Assembly: GCA_937901085.1 (NCBI GenBank)
Contig: CALCHQ010000050.1
Span: 1-12,067, forward strand
Source of the DNA: an uncultured Verrucomicrobiales bacterium
GTDB lineage: Bacteria > Verrucomicrobiota > Verrucomicrobiia > Verrucomicrobiales > Akkermansiaceae
DNA length: 12,067 nt
Direction of reading: 5' to 3'
Below, piece by piece: positions 1 through 7,137 of the stretch. How positions within the stretch are numbered: position 1 is the stretch's first letter; the number at the start of each line of letters is the position of its first letter. The notes beneath the pieces are model-generated. The model was not told the DNA's origin. It saw nothing but the letters and a program-made list of their open reading frames with translations, and made no database searches. A program made the translations under genes and the position numbers.

Positions 1-1807
1 GGTAGGCGGCATCCTGCTTGTTGAAGCGGAACATGGAGGGCATGGAGACCACGCGCACATCCGGGCCGAGTTCCTTGGCGGCCTGCAGGGCCAGAATCAG
101 CTCGGAGCCGGAGGAAATGATGATGGTGCCGGGCTTCTCGGTCTGTTCCTTGAGCGCAATGTAAGCGCCCTTCATGGTGCCCATGCGGCGCGTCTCGGCA
201 GAGATGTCTGCCACGCTGGTGAGGCTGGGGATATTCTGGCGGGTGAGGATGAGGGCGGTGGGGCCGTCCTTGCGTTCCATGGCGCACATCCAGGCACCGG
301 CGGCTTCTTCCTCGTCTGCCGGGCGCACGACATCCAGGTTGGGGATGACGCGCAGGCCGCTCACGGTTTCCACCGGCTGGTGGGTGGGGCCGTCTTCGCC
401 CACGGCAACGGAGTCGTGGGTGAGGACATAGGTGACGGGAAGTTCAGAGAGGGCTGCGACGCGGATGCTGGCACGCATGTAGTCCACGAAGACGCAGAAG
501 GTGCCGGCTGAGACGCGGAAGATGCCGTCGTAGGCCATGCCGTTGCAGATGGCGGCCATGGCATGCTCGCGGATGCCGAACCAGAAGTTGCGCCCAGTGT
601 AGTTGGTGGCGGAGAAGTCGCCTGCGCCCTTGAGGTAGTTCTTGTTGGAGGAGAACAGGTCGGCGCTGGTGGAGAGCAGACCCGTGCAGGCGGAGCCGAT
701 GGCGTTCTGGGCCACGGCACCGGAGGAGCGGGTGGCTTCCTTGGCACCGGCTTCCCAGGTGGGGATGAGGGCGTTGCTGGCTTCGGCGCTCAGGCCGTTG
801 GCGGAAAGGTCGATGCAGGCTGCCAGTTCGGCAGCTTTTTCGGGGTTGGCTGCGCTCCAGGCGGTGAAGGTGGCCTGCCATTCGGCATAGGCGGCTTCGC
901 GCTGGGTCTTGAGTTCAGCCATATAGGCGCGCACGTCGTCGGAAACGTAGTACTGCTGGTCGGTGGGCAGCCCCCAGTTGGCGTGGGCTTCTGCCCAGAG
1001 CTTGGCACCGCCTTCACCGTGGCCTTTGGTAGTGCCTTCGAAACCGGGTACGCCCTTGGCAATGGTGGTCTTGGCGATGATGAGCTTGGGACGGCCGTTC
1101 TTTTCCAGACGGCAGACGCGGAGGGTCTTTTCCACCTCGGCCATGTTGTGGCCGTCGATGGTGAAGGCATCCCAGCCCTGAGCGGTGAAGCAGGCGGCAA
1201 TGTCGTCAATCTGGGTGACTTCGACAGGGGCATCCAGGGTGATGCCGTTGGCATCGTAGATGAGGATGAGGTTGTCGAGCTTCAGCGTGCCGGCGATGGC
1301 GGCGGCTTCGCGGGAAATACCCTCCTGGATGCAGCCGTCACCTGCGAGGCAGTAGATGTTGTGGTTGAAAATCTCGTGTTCCGGAGTGTTGAAACGGGCA
1401 GCAGCGTGCTTGCCGGAAATGGCGAAGCCCACCGCATTGGCAATACCCTGACCCAGCGGTCCGGTGGTGCATTCCACACCGGGGCAGCAGCCGAATTCGG
1501 GGTGTCCGGGCGTGTTGGAGCCCTTGGAACGGAAAGCCTTGACATCATCCATGCTCACGCCGAAGCCGCTGAGGTGCAGCCAGCTGTAAAGGAACATGGA
1601 ACCATGGCCGCCGGAGAGGATGAAGCGGTCGCGGTTGAGCCAGCGCGGCTCGGAGGGGTTGACATTGAGCAGTTCGCCATAGAGAATGGCGCCGATTTCT
1701 GCACAGCCCAGGGGCAGCCCCATGTGGCCGGATGCTTTGTCGTAAATGGCATCGATGGCAAGACCTCTGGCCTGATTAGCAGCCTTCTGAAGGATTTCCG
1801 TATTCAT
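1..1807 (-). CDS. tkt: Transketolase, 3' end cut by window edge
   Basis: Thiamine-diphosphate enzyme of the non-oxidative pentose phosphate pathway, moving two-carbon ketol units between sugar phosphates in the cytoplasm. Seen: 602 residues starting MNTEILQKAANQ. The cofactor-binding first half has SGHMG (residues 26-30, usually SGHPG), SGGHGSMFLYSWLHLSG (65-81), NTPGHPE (98-104), GPLGQG (116-121) and the ThDP motif GDGCIQEG (156-163). The pyrimidine-binding half has FGIREHAM with the catalytic Glu at 414. The frame runs unbroken to the left edge. Family members are about 660-690 residues, so roughly 60-90 C-terminal residues are missing. The ATG at 1807 is the first in frame and lies only 9 bases after a good -10 box, with no ribosome binding site, suggesting a leaderless message. 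It is a monocistronic unit as far as can be seen, about 100 bases after the upstream Aas-like gene. Confidence 0.97.
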   Translation of the reverse strand, partial: MNTEILQKAANQARGLAIDAIYDKASGHMGLPLGCAEIGAILYGELLNVNPSEPRWLNRDRFILSGGHGSMFLYSWLHLSGFGVSMDDVKAFRSKGSNTPGHPEFGCCPGVECTTGPLGQGIANAVGFAISGKHAAARFNTPEHEIFNHNIYCLAGDGCIQEGISREAAAIAGTLKLDNLILIYDANGITLDAPVEVTQIDDIAACFTAQGWDAFTIDGHNMAEVEKTLRVCRLEKNGRPKLIIAKTTIAKGVPGFEGTTKGHGEGGAKLWAEAHANWGLPTDQQYYVSDDVRAYMAELKTQREAAYAEWQATFTAWSAANPEKAAELAACIDLSANGLSAEASNALIPTWEAGAKEATRSSGAVAQNAIGSACTGLLSTSADLFSSNKNYLKGAGDFSATNYTGRNFWFGIREHAMAAICNGMAYDGIFRVSAGTFCVFVDYMRASIRVAALSELPVTYVLTHDSVAVGEDGPTHQPVETVSGLRVIPNLDVVRPADEEEAAGAWMCAMERKDGPTALILTRQNIPSLTSVADISAETRRMGTMKGAYIALKEQTEKPGTIIISSGSELILALQAAKELGPDVRVVSMPSMFRFNKQDAAY

Positions 1808-1816
1808 GCACAAACG

Positions 1817-1844
1817 AGTATAACAGATGATGCCTTATTGTAAA
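1817..1844 (-). promoter_or_regulatory. Sigma70-type promoter of transketolase
   Basis: On the minus strand, TTTACA (1839-1844) and TATACT (1817-1822) are separated by 16 bases, each matching five of six consensus positions. The DNA upstream of the -35 is AT-rich. The usual start distance places transcription near 1810, within about 3 bases of the ATG at 1807. The call rests on sequence match only. Confidence 0.6.
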
Positions 1845-1865
1845 GTCAAAATGCATCATTTCCAA

Positions 1866-1892
1866 GGTAAAATAACCCGCATGGCCACGCGG
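1866..1892 (-). terminator. Weak candidate terminator of the Aas-like gene
   Basis: On the minus strand a short hairpin, CCGC (1889-1892) pairing with GCGG (1877-1880) plus a G-T and further inner pairs, is followed by a T-rich stretch (1866-1875). It lies 16 bases after the stop codon of the Aas-like gene. The stem is much shorter than the other terminators of this window, so it may be incidental. Confidence 0.3.
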
Positions 1893-1907
1893 AATTCGGC
1901 CTTTGCA

Positions 1908-4097
1908 TCAATCGGGTTTGATTTTGAGCATGCGGCACGCTCCCAGGAAGCAGGTCTGGTAGTCCAGTTTGCCGTTCGGCAGGGTGGGAATGTACTTGAC
2001 GGCGATGATGTGCCGGGGCGCCCAGCTGGCAGGCAGGTGCAGGTTGGTGACACCGTAGCGCAGGGTGAGGTAATCGGGCGGGGTTACTTCCTTGTGCAGG
2101 GTGGAAAGCATGACGAGTTCCTCGCCGCCGGTGCGGCTCGGCACGCTTACGACGGCCAGCTTGCGCTCGTTCTCGTCGGGGGTGATGTTGTAGATTTTGT
2201 AGAGGATTTCCTCCAGCTGCACGTGGGGAATCATCTCGTCGCCCATCTGGGTGAAACGCACCTTGCGACCCAGGATGGTGAGCAGTCCGTCGGGGGTCAT
2301 GTAGCCCACATCGCCCGTGCAGAACCAGCGGCCGTGCATGCGCGGTGAATCGGCATTGCTGATGCCCAGGTACCGGGTAGTGACCGCCGGGCCTCTGAGC
2401 CACACCAGACCGGGGTTGGAGGGGGTGGGTGAGGCTTCGGGAGTGTACAGTCCGGTGATGCGGACGGCCACGCCGGGCAGGGGAGCGCCGATGCCGCCCT
2501 TGCGGGTGGTGGGTAGTGTGGGGCGGGTGCTGTCCGGGTCTGTTTCGGGGGCGGGCATGCCGGCGGCGGCAAAAGGCAGCACTTCGGCTGTGCCGTAACT
2601 TTCCAGCAGCTGCAGACCGAAACGCTGGGCGGTGGCTTCGGCCAGGCTGGCAGGCAGCTTGGCGCCGCTGCTCAGGCAGTATTGCAGCGGGGCAAAATCG
2701 GTGGTTTCCTTGGCGGCCTTGAGCATGGCGCGCAGCCCGGCCGGGGTGTTGGTGAGCATGCTGATGCTGTGTTGCTTCACCAGCGTGCAGAGGCGTTTGC
2801 CCGCGGTGGGGGTGGGGTAGGTTACCATGTCGTAGCCGCCCAGCAGAGGTAGCAGCAGCCCGCCGATGAGACCGGCCGGCATGTAGGAAGGCAGCACGGA
2901 GAGCAGAATGTCGTGTCCGGGGTTGAGCTGCAACCTGCTCCGCAGGCTCAGCGTGGCTGCCAGCAGCATGCGGTGCGTCAGCGGTACACCCAGGGGCTTG
3001 TCATCCGTGCCGCCTGTAAAGATGACGGCGGCTTCTGCTCCGGGGTCGGGGGTGACGACCTTGGCGTGCTGCATGAGCTGCTGCGGGGTGCGGAGCTTGG
3101 CGATGGTGTTCCAGGCTTTGAGCCGCCAGGGGCCTTGTTCGGCCAGTTCGGTATCGAGGAAGATGAGGTCGCGGCTGGGCGGCCAGGCAAACTGGCGTTC
3201 CTTGTTGATGAAGCGGGTATCGGTGACGAAGCGCGTCAGCCCTGCCTGCTGCACCATGTGTTCAAATTGGCTGGCAGAGGCGGTGTAGTTGATGTTGACC
3301 GCGGTGATGCCGGCCAGCAGACAGGCAAGGTTGGCAATGGTGTTCAGTTTGCCGGGCGGCAGGATGATGCCCATGCGTGCGTTGGTGGAGTGCTTTTCCA
3401 GCACGCTGGTGGCCATGACCGCGGCAGAGAGGATGTCGCGGTAAAGCAGGGTGGAATCATCTATGCCATCCAGCAGGCGGCCCTTGGCATGGCGCAACAG
3501 GGCTTCCACCAGCATGTGCGGCAGGTTGGCGTGTTCCAGCATGGGGAGTTGCTCCAGCTGGCTGCTCTGGGCATTCATCCACGCTGCCTGGGCTCGTGCG
3601 CCCAGCTGGTTTCCGGCGCGCAGGGGCGGGCAGAAGGTGATGTGCAGCAGGTCGTAGGGTTCACGCGTGGTGATGGCGGCATCGAAAAAGTTGTTGTACA
3701 TGCCCGCATACACCGGCAGCGCGTGCAGGGGAGTGCCGTCGAATACAGAAAGCAGGCTGGCAGGTGTGTCGGCCAGGGTGCCGGGGGCTTGCAGCGGCCG
3801 TCCGGGCAGCATGACGACATGCCGCCCCAGTTCCAGCTGCTGCCGGACCTTGGAGATGATGGCATCGCGCCCCTGCTGGTTGATGGAGCAGACAAAACCG
3901 GGGGAGCGTGTTTCGCGCAGGCGGTTCATGATGGCCTCGCCCGGCATGAGGGTGTTTTCCACCATCCAGGCAATGCGGCCTGGCCCGCCCAGCGTCTTTT
4001 CCAGCTCCTGCATGATGCGGAGATCGACGCGGTTGGGCAGCACCAGCATGGGTTGTGCTGGTATGCCGTCTGCTCCGTCTATGCGTATATCACTCAT
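1908..4097 (-). CDS. Aas-like protein: degenerate acyltransferase plus AMP-binding acyl-ACP synthetase domain
   Basis: 729 residues, close in length and domain order to E. coli Aas (acyltransferase then acyl-ACP synthetase), which recycles lysophospholipids at the inner membrane. Residues 1-200 resemble a PlsC-type acyltransferase: LPNRVDLRIMQE (20-31) sits where NHxSxxD is expected, and MLPGRPLQAPG (96-106) where the EGTRS block is expected. The catalytic His and Asp of the HX4D motif are not visible. Residues 220-720 are an AMP-binding domain with the Aas-type VNINYTAS (267-274), LLESYGTAE (497-505), FCTGDVGY (592-599), GRKVRF (610-615), GDEMIPHVQLEEIL (619-632) and PTLPNGKLDY (704-713) with the C-terminal catalytic Lys at 710. 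The phosphate-binding loop is atypical: FTGGTDDKPLGVPLTH (360-375), with Leu where PKG has Lys. The acyltransferase half is probably inactive and the ligase half is uncertain, so the substrate cannot be named. The start at 4097 is the first ATG; no clear promoter or ribosome binding site was found. Confidence 0.82.
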   Translation of the reverse strand: MSDIRIDGADGIPAQPMLVLPNRVDLRIMQELEKTLGGPGRIAWMVENTLMPGEAIMNRLRETRSPGFVCSINQQGRDAIISKVRQQLELGRHVVMLPGRPLQAPGTLADTPASLLSVFDGTPLHALPVYAGMYNNFFDAAITTREPYDLLHITFCPPLRAGNQLGARAQAAWMNAQSSQLEQLPMLEHANLPHMLVEALLRHAKGRLLDGIDDSTLLYRDILSAAVMATSVLEKHSTNARMGIILPPGKLNTIANLACLLAGITAVNINYTASASQFEHMVQQAGLTRFVTDTRFINKERQFAWPPSRDLIFLDTELAEQGPWRLKAWNTIAKLRTPQQLMQHAKVVTPDPGAEAAVIFTGGTDDKPLGVPLTHRMLLAATLSLRSRLQLNPGHDILLSVLPSYMPAGLIGGLLLPLLGGYDMVTYPTPTAGKRLCTLVKQHSISMLTNTPAGLRAMLKAAKETTDFAPLQYCLSSGAKLPASLAEATAQRFGLQLLESYGTAEVLPFAAAGMPAPETDPDSTRPTLPTTRKGGIGAPLPGVAVRITGLYTPEASPTPSNPGLVWLRGPAVTTRYLGISNADSPRMHGRWFCTGDVGYMTPDGLLTILGRKVRFTQMGDEMIPHVQLEEILYKIYNITPDENERKLAVVSVPSRTGGEELVMLSTLHKEVTPPDYLTLRYGVTNLHLPASWAPRHIIAVKYIPTLPNGKLDYQTCFLGACRMLKIKPD

Positions 4098-4253
4098 GCC
4101 TTGTCAGGGGGTGCGCCCAGTCTAGCATAACATGCGGCCGCTTGCGAGCTTGAAAAAAAGCATAATGCAAATTCCCCGCCCTAGTTCTCGGATGCTGCTT
4201 AGTATGCGCTTGCCAAAGAGGGGGAATTATGGTAGGGTGCGGGGCAGTTCCCG

Positions 4254-4490
4254 ATGTTTACCGAATACCTGAACCAGCTGATGGATGTAGTAAGCCCTTA
4301 TTTCGAAGGGTATGATGCTTCTGTTGCCTGTGGGGCAGCGGCAGCGCTTGTGCTGGTGGCCATTTGGATTTTTGCCCGTATCCTGCGGACGCTGGCCATG
4401 GTGCTGCTGGCCTTCTGCGTGGTGTTTCTGGCGCTGAAGCTGGGCTTGGATATTGATTTGCTGGAGTACCTGCGCCCGGCAGACCTGTAA
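4254..4490 (+). CDS. Small two-helix membrane protein of unknown function
   Basis: 78 residues, the only plus-strand gene. I do not recognise the family. Seen: a short polar N-terminus with acidic residues (1-20), a first membrane segment at about residues 23-43 (ACGAAAALVLVAIWIF), a short linker with two Arg (42 and 45), a second segment at about 47-64 (MVLLAFCVVFLALKL), and a short C-terminus ending LEYLRPADL. The positive linker suggests both ends face the periplasm, but this is weak. A possible promoter, TTGCCA (4210-4215) and TAGGGT (4233-4238) with a 17-base spacer, fits only moderately. A GGGG run lies 9 bases before the ATG. The gene diverges from the Aas-like gene (156-base gap) and converges on the TPR gene (38-base gap). 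The overlapping opposite-strand frame (4227-4523) is rich in His, Gln and Arg and looks non-coding. Confidence 0.6.
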   Translation: MFTEYLNQLMDVVSPYFEGYDASVACGAAAALVLVAIWIFARILRTLAMVLLAFCVVFLALKLGLDIDLLEYLRPADL

Positions 4491-4491
4491 G

Positions 4492-4515
4492 CTTTCATGC
4501 CGCCACAGGCGGAAG
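4492..4515. terminator. Possible shared terminator hairpin between convergent genes
   Basis: CCGCC (4500-4504) and GGCGG (4508-4512) pair around ACA, flanked by CTT (4492-4494) and AAG (4513-4515) that could extend the stem across a bulge. It sits in the 38-base gap between two converging genes, where a bidirectional terminator would be expected. There is no T-run on either strand, so support is weak. Confidence 0.25.
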
Positions 4516-4528
4516 GGAGGCACGGCGC

Positions 4529-6961
4529 TCAGCGCTGGTTGAGCAGCTGGATATCGCCGCCGCGCTGGCGGATGCGTTGCTGCTGGGGGCGTTTGAGACG
4601 CAGTTTCACGCGGTGGCGGTAGCCGCCGGCATCGGTTCTCACCCGCACGGTGGTGAAACGCGATTGATCCAGCTCATGGCCTGCACCTGCGGGCGAAGCG
4701 CTGGGGGCTTCCTGTACTTCGCAGAAAACAGCCTTGAGTTTTTCCAGATAGGCGGGGTCGGCCGCTGCTTCCTGCAGCAGCGGGTGGTCGGGCAGCCGGG
4801 CAGGTTCCTGCAGGCCGGCCGGGTCGGCTACGGGGCTGAGGTCGGGCTCTGCCATGCGGGTGGAATCGCGCTGCTGGATAATCTGCTCCATTTCCGGGTC
4901 TTTCTTGAGCAGTTCGGCAGCTTCGGCTTCAGGGTTGACAGTCTGCACGATGTCTTCGCCGGGCTGGGTGGCGCTGTCCGGGTGGTTCCGCAGGTATTTT
5001 TCGAACTCCGGGTCGGGTTCGGCACCGTTCTGCATAGCGCGGTCGTAGGCGCGGGCGGCTTCGGGAATCTGCTTCATTTCGGCATAGAGGCGCGCCATGT
5101 TGTAGTGGGCGTCTCCCAAGCCGGGCTTGAGTTTGAGGGCAGCGGCAAAGTGCTTGAGCGCCAGGTCGTACTGCCCGCTCACACCTTCGATGTTGGCCAG
5201 GTAGAAGAAGGCTTCGGCGTTGCCGGGGTCAAGCTCGATGGTGCGTGAGAACATGCGGGCGGCTTCGTCCAGGCGGTCGAGGCGGTAGTAGCTCACGCCT
5301 GCCAGGAAGTAGGAGATGGCCAGGTCGGGCGCGAGTCGGGTGGCCCGGGCAAAGAATTCCAGCGATTCATCGCAGCGGTTGCGGTAGAGCAGGATGGTAC
5401 CCAGGTTTACGAGGCCGGCCACGTGGTCGGGCTGGGCATCGTAGAGGGTGCGGTACAGCTGCTCGGCAGCGGTGTAGCGGCCCTTGGTAAAGGCTTTGGA
5501 GGCGAGGTCGGCCAGTGCTTCCATCTGCATGCCTTCGCGCACGGCCTGGCTGCCTTCTGCCTTGTTTCCCTGCGTGGCTGCTTCCATGACCCGGCGTTCG
5601 GCGGCCGTCAGGTCGAGCGCGCTTTCTTCATCGAGCTTCTGGAGCGCCTGCAGGGTGGCAGGGTCCTGGTTTTTGATTTGCTTGTAGGTTTCGATGAGCA
5701 GCTTTCGGCCTTCTTCCTGCATGGCCAGGCTGCGGCGCTGCTTGGCGATGACTTCGCGCAGGAGTTGGATTTCCTCAGCCAGCGCCGGGTCGGCCGGGGG
5801 TGTGTGGCTGTTTTTGTCGAGGTCGGCTTCGATGTTGTTGAGACGCTCGGTGAGTTCGCTCACGCGGCGGCGGTAGCCCATGTTTTCCTCGTAAATACCG
5901 CTCATTTCATCGCGCAGGCGGTCGGCCTCGCCGCGGGCGGAGTCCAGCTGCTGCTGCAGGACACTGCGTTCGTCATCTGACCCGGCGGCGCGGCCCTCCA
6001 GCTCGGCAATGCGGGCCTGGGCCTGCTTGAGCTGTTGTTCCAGGGTGAGGTTCTGGTCCAGCAGGGCCTTGGTCTTTTCCGGGCTGTTGAGTTCGACAAT
6101 GGCGCGCAGCTGCTCGTTTTCAGCCTTCAGGGCATCGCGTTCGCGGGTGACGCGGGCCAGTTCCTCCTGGGTCTGGGCCAGGGTGGTTTCCAGTTCGACG
6201 ATGCGCGCCTCTGCCTTTTCGCGGGCTTCTTCGCTGGCGCGGTACTTGGCTTCCAATTCGGCCAGCTGGCGGGTGAGGGAGCTGACCACTTCATTGCCTG
6301 CCGAGCGTTCGGTGATGACCTGCTGCTGCAGCTGCTCGTAGCGGTCCTTATACATTTTCTGCTCCATGCGGGCAGAGATGAGTTCCTTCTGCGAATCTTC
6401 GAATTTGACATTCAATTCGCGGTAGGCGGCAGCCATTTTGCGGCATTCTTCCTGCGCGGCCGCCAGGGCATTGTAGAGCTTTTTGTCGGTGGTGTCGTAA
6501 TCCGGCAGTTCTACCGGGCGGTATTCGCTGGTGATGGGGTCAAAGGGGCGCTGGGAGCCGGGCAGTTCCATCTCCATAGCCACGGGTCTGCCGGGCTGGC
6601 GTCCTGTGGGAATGGGGGCTTCTGCGGATTTGCGGCGGTAGCTGGCCAGGTTATCCGCCAGCAGCCGGCGGCGGGTGGAAACCAGGTTGCTCTTCCATTG
6701 AGGAAAGTCCTTCACGATGCCGGCCAGTACCTTTTCGGCCTGCATGCCTTTGTTGATGGCAGCGTTGTAATTCTGGCGGGCAGCCAGTTGCTCGGATTCA
6801 CGGCAGAGGCGGTAGGCGGTGAGGTAATATTCTGCAGGGTCCATGGTGCGCTGCTGGGTAGCAGGCGTCTTGGCAGGCTGTTCCTGCGCCTGCAGCGGGG
6901 CAAGGCCCGCCAGCGCCAGCGTGCAGAGTATAGCCAGAGTGCATGTGTGTGTAGGGGTCAT
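4529..6961 (-). CDS. Exported coiled-coil and TPR-repeat protein
   Basis: 810 residues; no named family recognised. A signal peptide (MTPTHTCTLAILCTLALAG..., cleavage probably after LQA or LQAQ near residue 25) directs it across the inner membrane; no lipobox is seen. Residues 40-110 are helical and may form a repeat-like module (AEYYLTAYRLCRESEQLA). A Pro-rich linker (115-155) precedes a long charged heptad region, about 158-385, likely a parallel coiled coil, then another helical stretch (392-445). Five TPR units of 34 residues follow at about 481-513, 514-547, 548-581, 582-615 and 616-649 (for example ATRLAPDLAISYFLAGVSYY). The last 160 residues are acidic and Pro-rich, ending in a strongly basic tail (776-810). 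The design suggests a periplasmic or envelope scaffold. The frame stays open upstream to 7390, but that part runs through the kbl terminator and kbl itself. The ATG at 6982 overlaps the -10 box, which leaves 6961. Confidence 0.82.
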   Translation of the reverse strand: MTPTHTCTLAILCTLALAGLAPLQAQEQPAKTPATQQRTMDPAEYYLTAYRLCRESEQLAARQNYNAAINKGMQAEKVLAGIVKDFPQWKSNLVSTRRRLLADNLASYRRKSAEAPIPTGRQPGRPVAMEMELPGSQRPFDPITSEYRPVELPDYDTTDKKLYNALAAAQEECRKMAAAYRELNVKFEDSQKELISARMEQKMYKDRYEQLQQQVITERSAGNEVVSSLTRQLAELEAKYRASEEAREKAEARIVELETTLAQTQEELARVTRERDALKAENEQLRAIVELNSPEKTKALLDQNLTLEQQLKQAQARIAELEGRAAGSDDERSVLQQQLDSARGEADRLRDEMSGIYEENMGYRRRVSELTERLNNIEADLDKNSHTPPADPALAEEIQLLREVIAKQRRSLAMQEEGRKLLIETYKQIKNQDPATLQALQKLDEESALDLTAAERRVMEAATQGNKAEGSQAVREGMQMEALADLASKAFTKGRYTAAEQLYRTLYDAQPDHVAGLVNLGTILLYRNRCDESLEFFARATRLAPDLAISYFLAGVSYYRLDRLDEAARMFSRTIELDPGNAEAFFYLANIEGVSGQYDLALKHFAAALKLKPGLGDAHYNMARLYAEMKQIPEAARAYDRAMQNGAEPDPEFEKYLRNHPDSATQPGEDIVQTVNPEAEAAELLKKDPEMEQIIQQRDSTRMAEPDLSPVADPAGLQEPARLPDHPLLQEAAADPAYLEKLKAVFCEVQEAPSASPAGAGHELDQSRFTTVRVRTDAGGYRHRVKLRLKRPQQQRIRQRGGDIQLLNQR

Positions 6962-6980
6962 TTTGCAGAATATGCTACCC

Positions 6981-7008
6981 ATGATACCCGATACGGCCAC
7001 CGTTGCAA
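6981..7008 (-). promoter_or_regulatory. Promoter of the TPR protein gene
   Basis: On the minus strand, TTGCAA (7003-7008) and TATCAT (6981-6986) are separated by 16 bases; TATCAT matches five of six consensus positions. Expected transcription start is near 6974, giving a leader of about 12 bases before the ATG at 6961, without a Shine-Dalgarno sequence. It lies downstream of the kbl terminator, as expected for a separate unit. Confidence 0.5.
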
Positions 7009-7072
7009 GCAGTAATCGTGTAATGTAGGCAGGCTGTCTCAGATTTGCCAGCCGGGTTTTGCCTGAATTCCC

Positions 7073-7113
7073 GGAAAAGAGCATCTCCACCCAGCCGCGC
7101 CGGGTGGAGATGC
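7073..7113 (-). terminator. Intrinsic terminator of kbl
   Basis: A perfect 12-base-pair stem, GCATCTCCACCC (7081-7092) with GGGTGGAGATGC (7102-7113), encloses a 9-base GC-rich loop. On the minus strand it is followed by TCTTTTCC. It begins 24 bases after the kbl stop codon. The stem is strong and the T-tract moderate. Confidence 0.8.
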
Positions 7114-7137
7114 GGAAGCTTTGGCTGTGCCTCTCTG

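Noticed and set aside
563..1843. Long plus-strand open frame (426 codons) opposite transketolase
   Set aside because: It is fully antisense to a gene with all family motifs, and its Gly/Val/Ala-rich translation is what GC-rich codon bias produces on the other strand.
2913..4130. Long plus-strand open frame (405 codons) opposite the Aas-like gene
   Set aside because: Antisense shadow: biased composition (Gly, Gln, His, Val), no recognisable motif, and it covers conserved AMP-binding blocks on the other strand.
4227..4523. Minus-strand open frame (98 codons) overlapping the small membrane gene
   Set aside because: Composition is rich in Gln, His and Arg without structure, while the plus-strand frame gives two clean hydrophobic helices.
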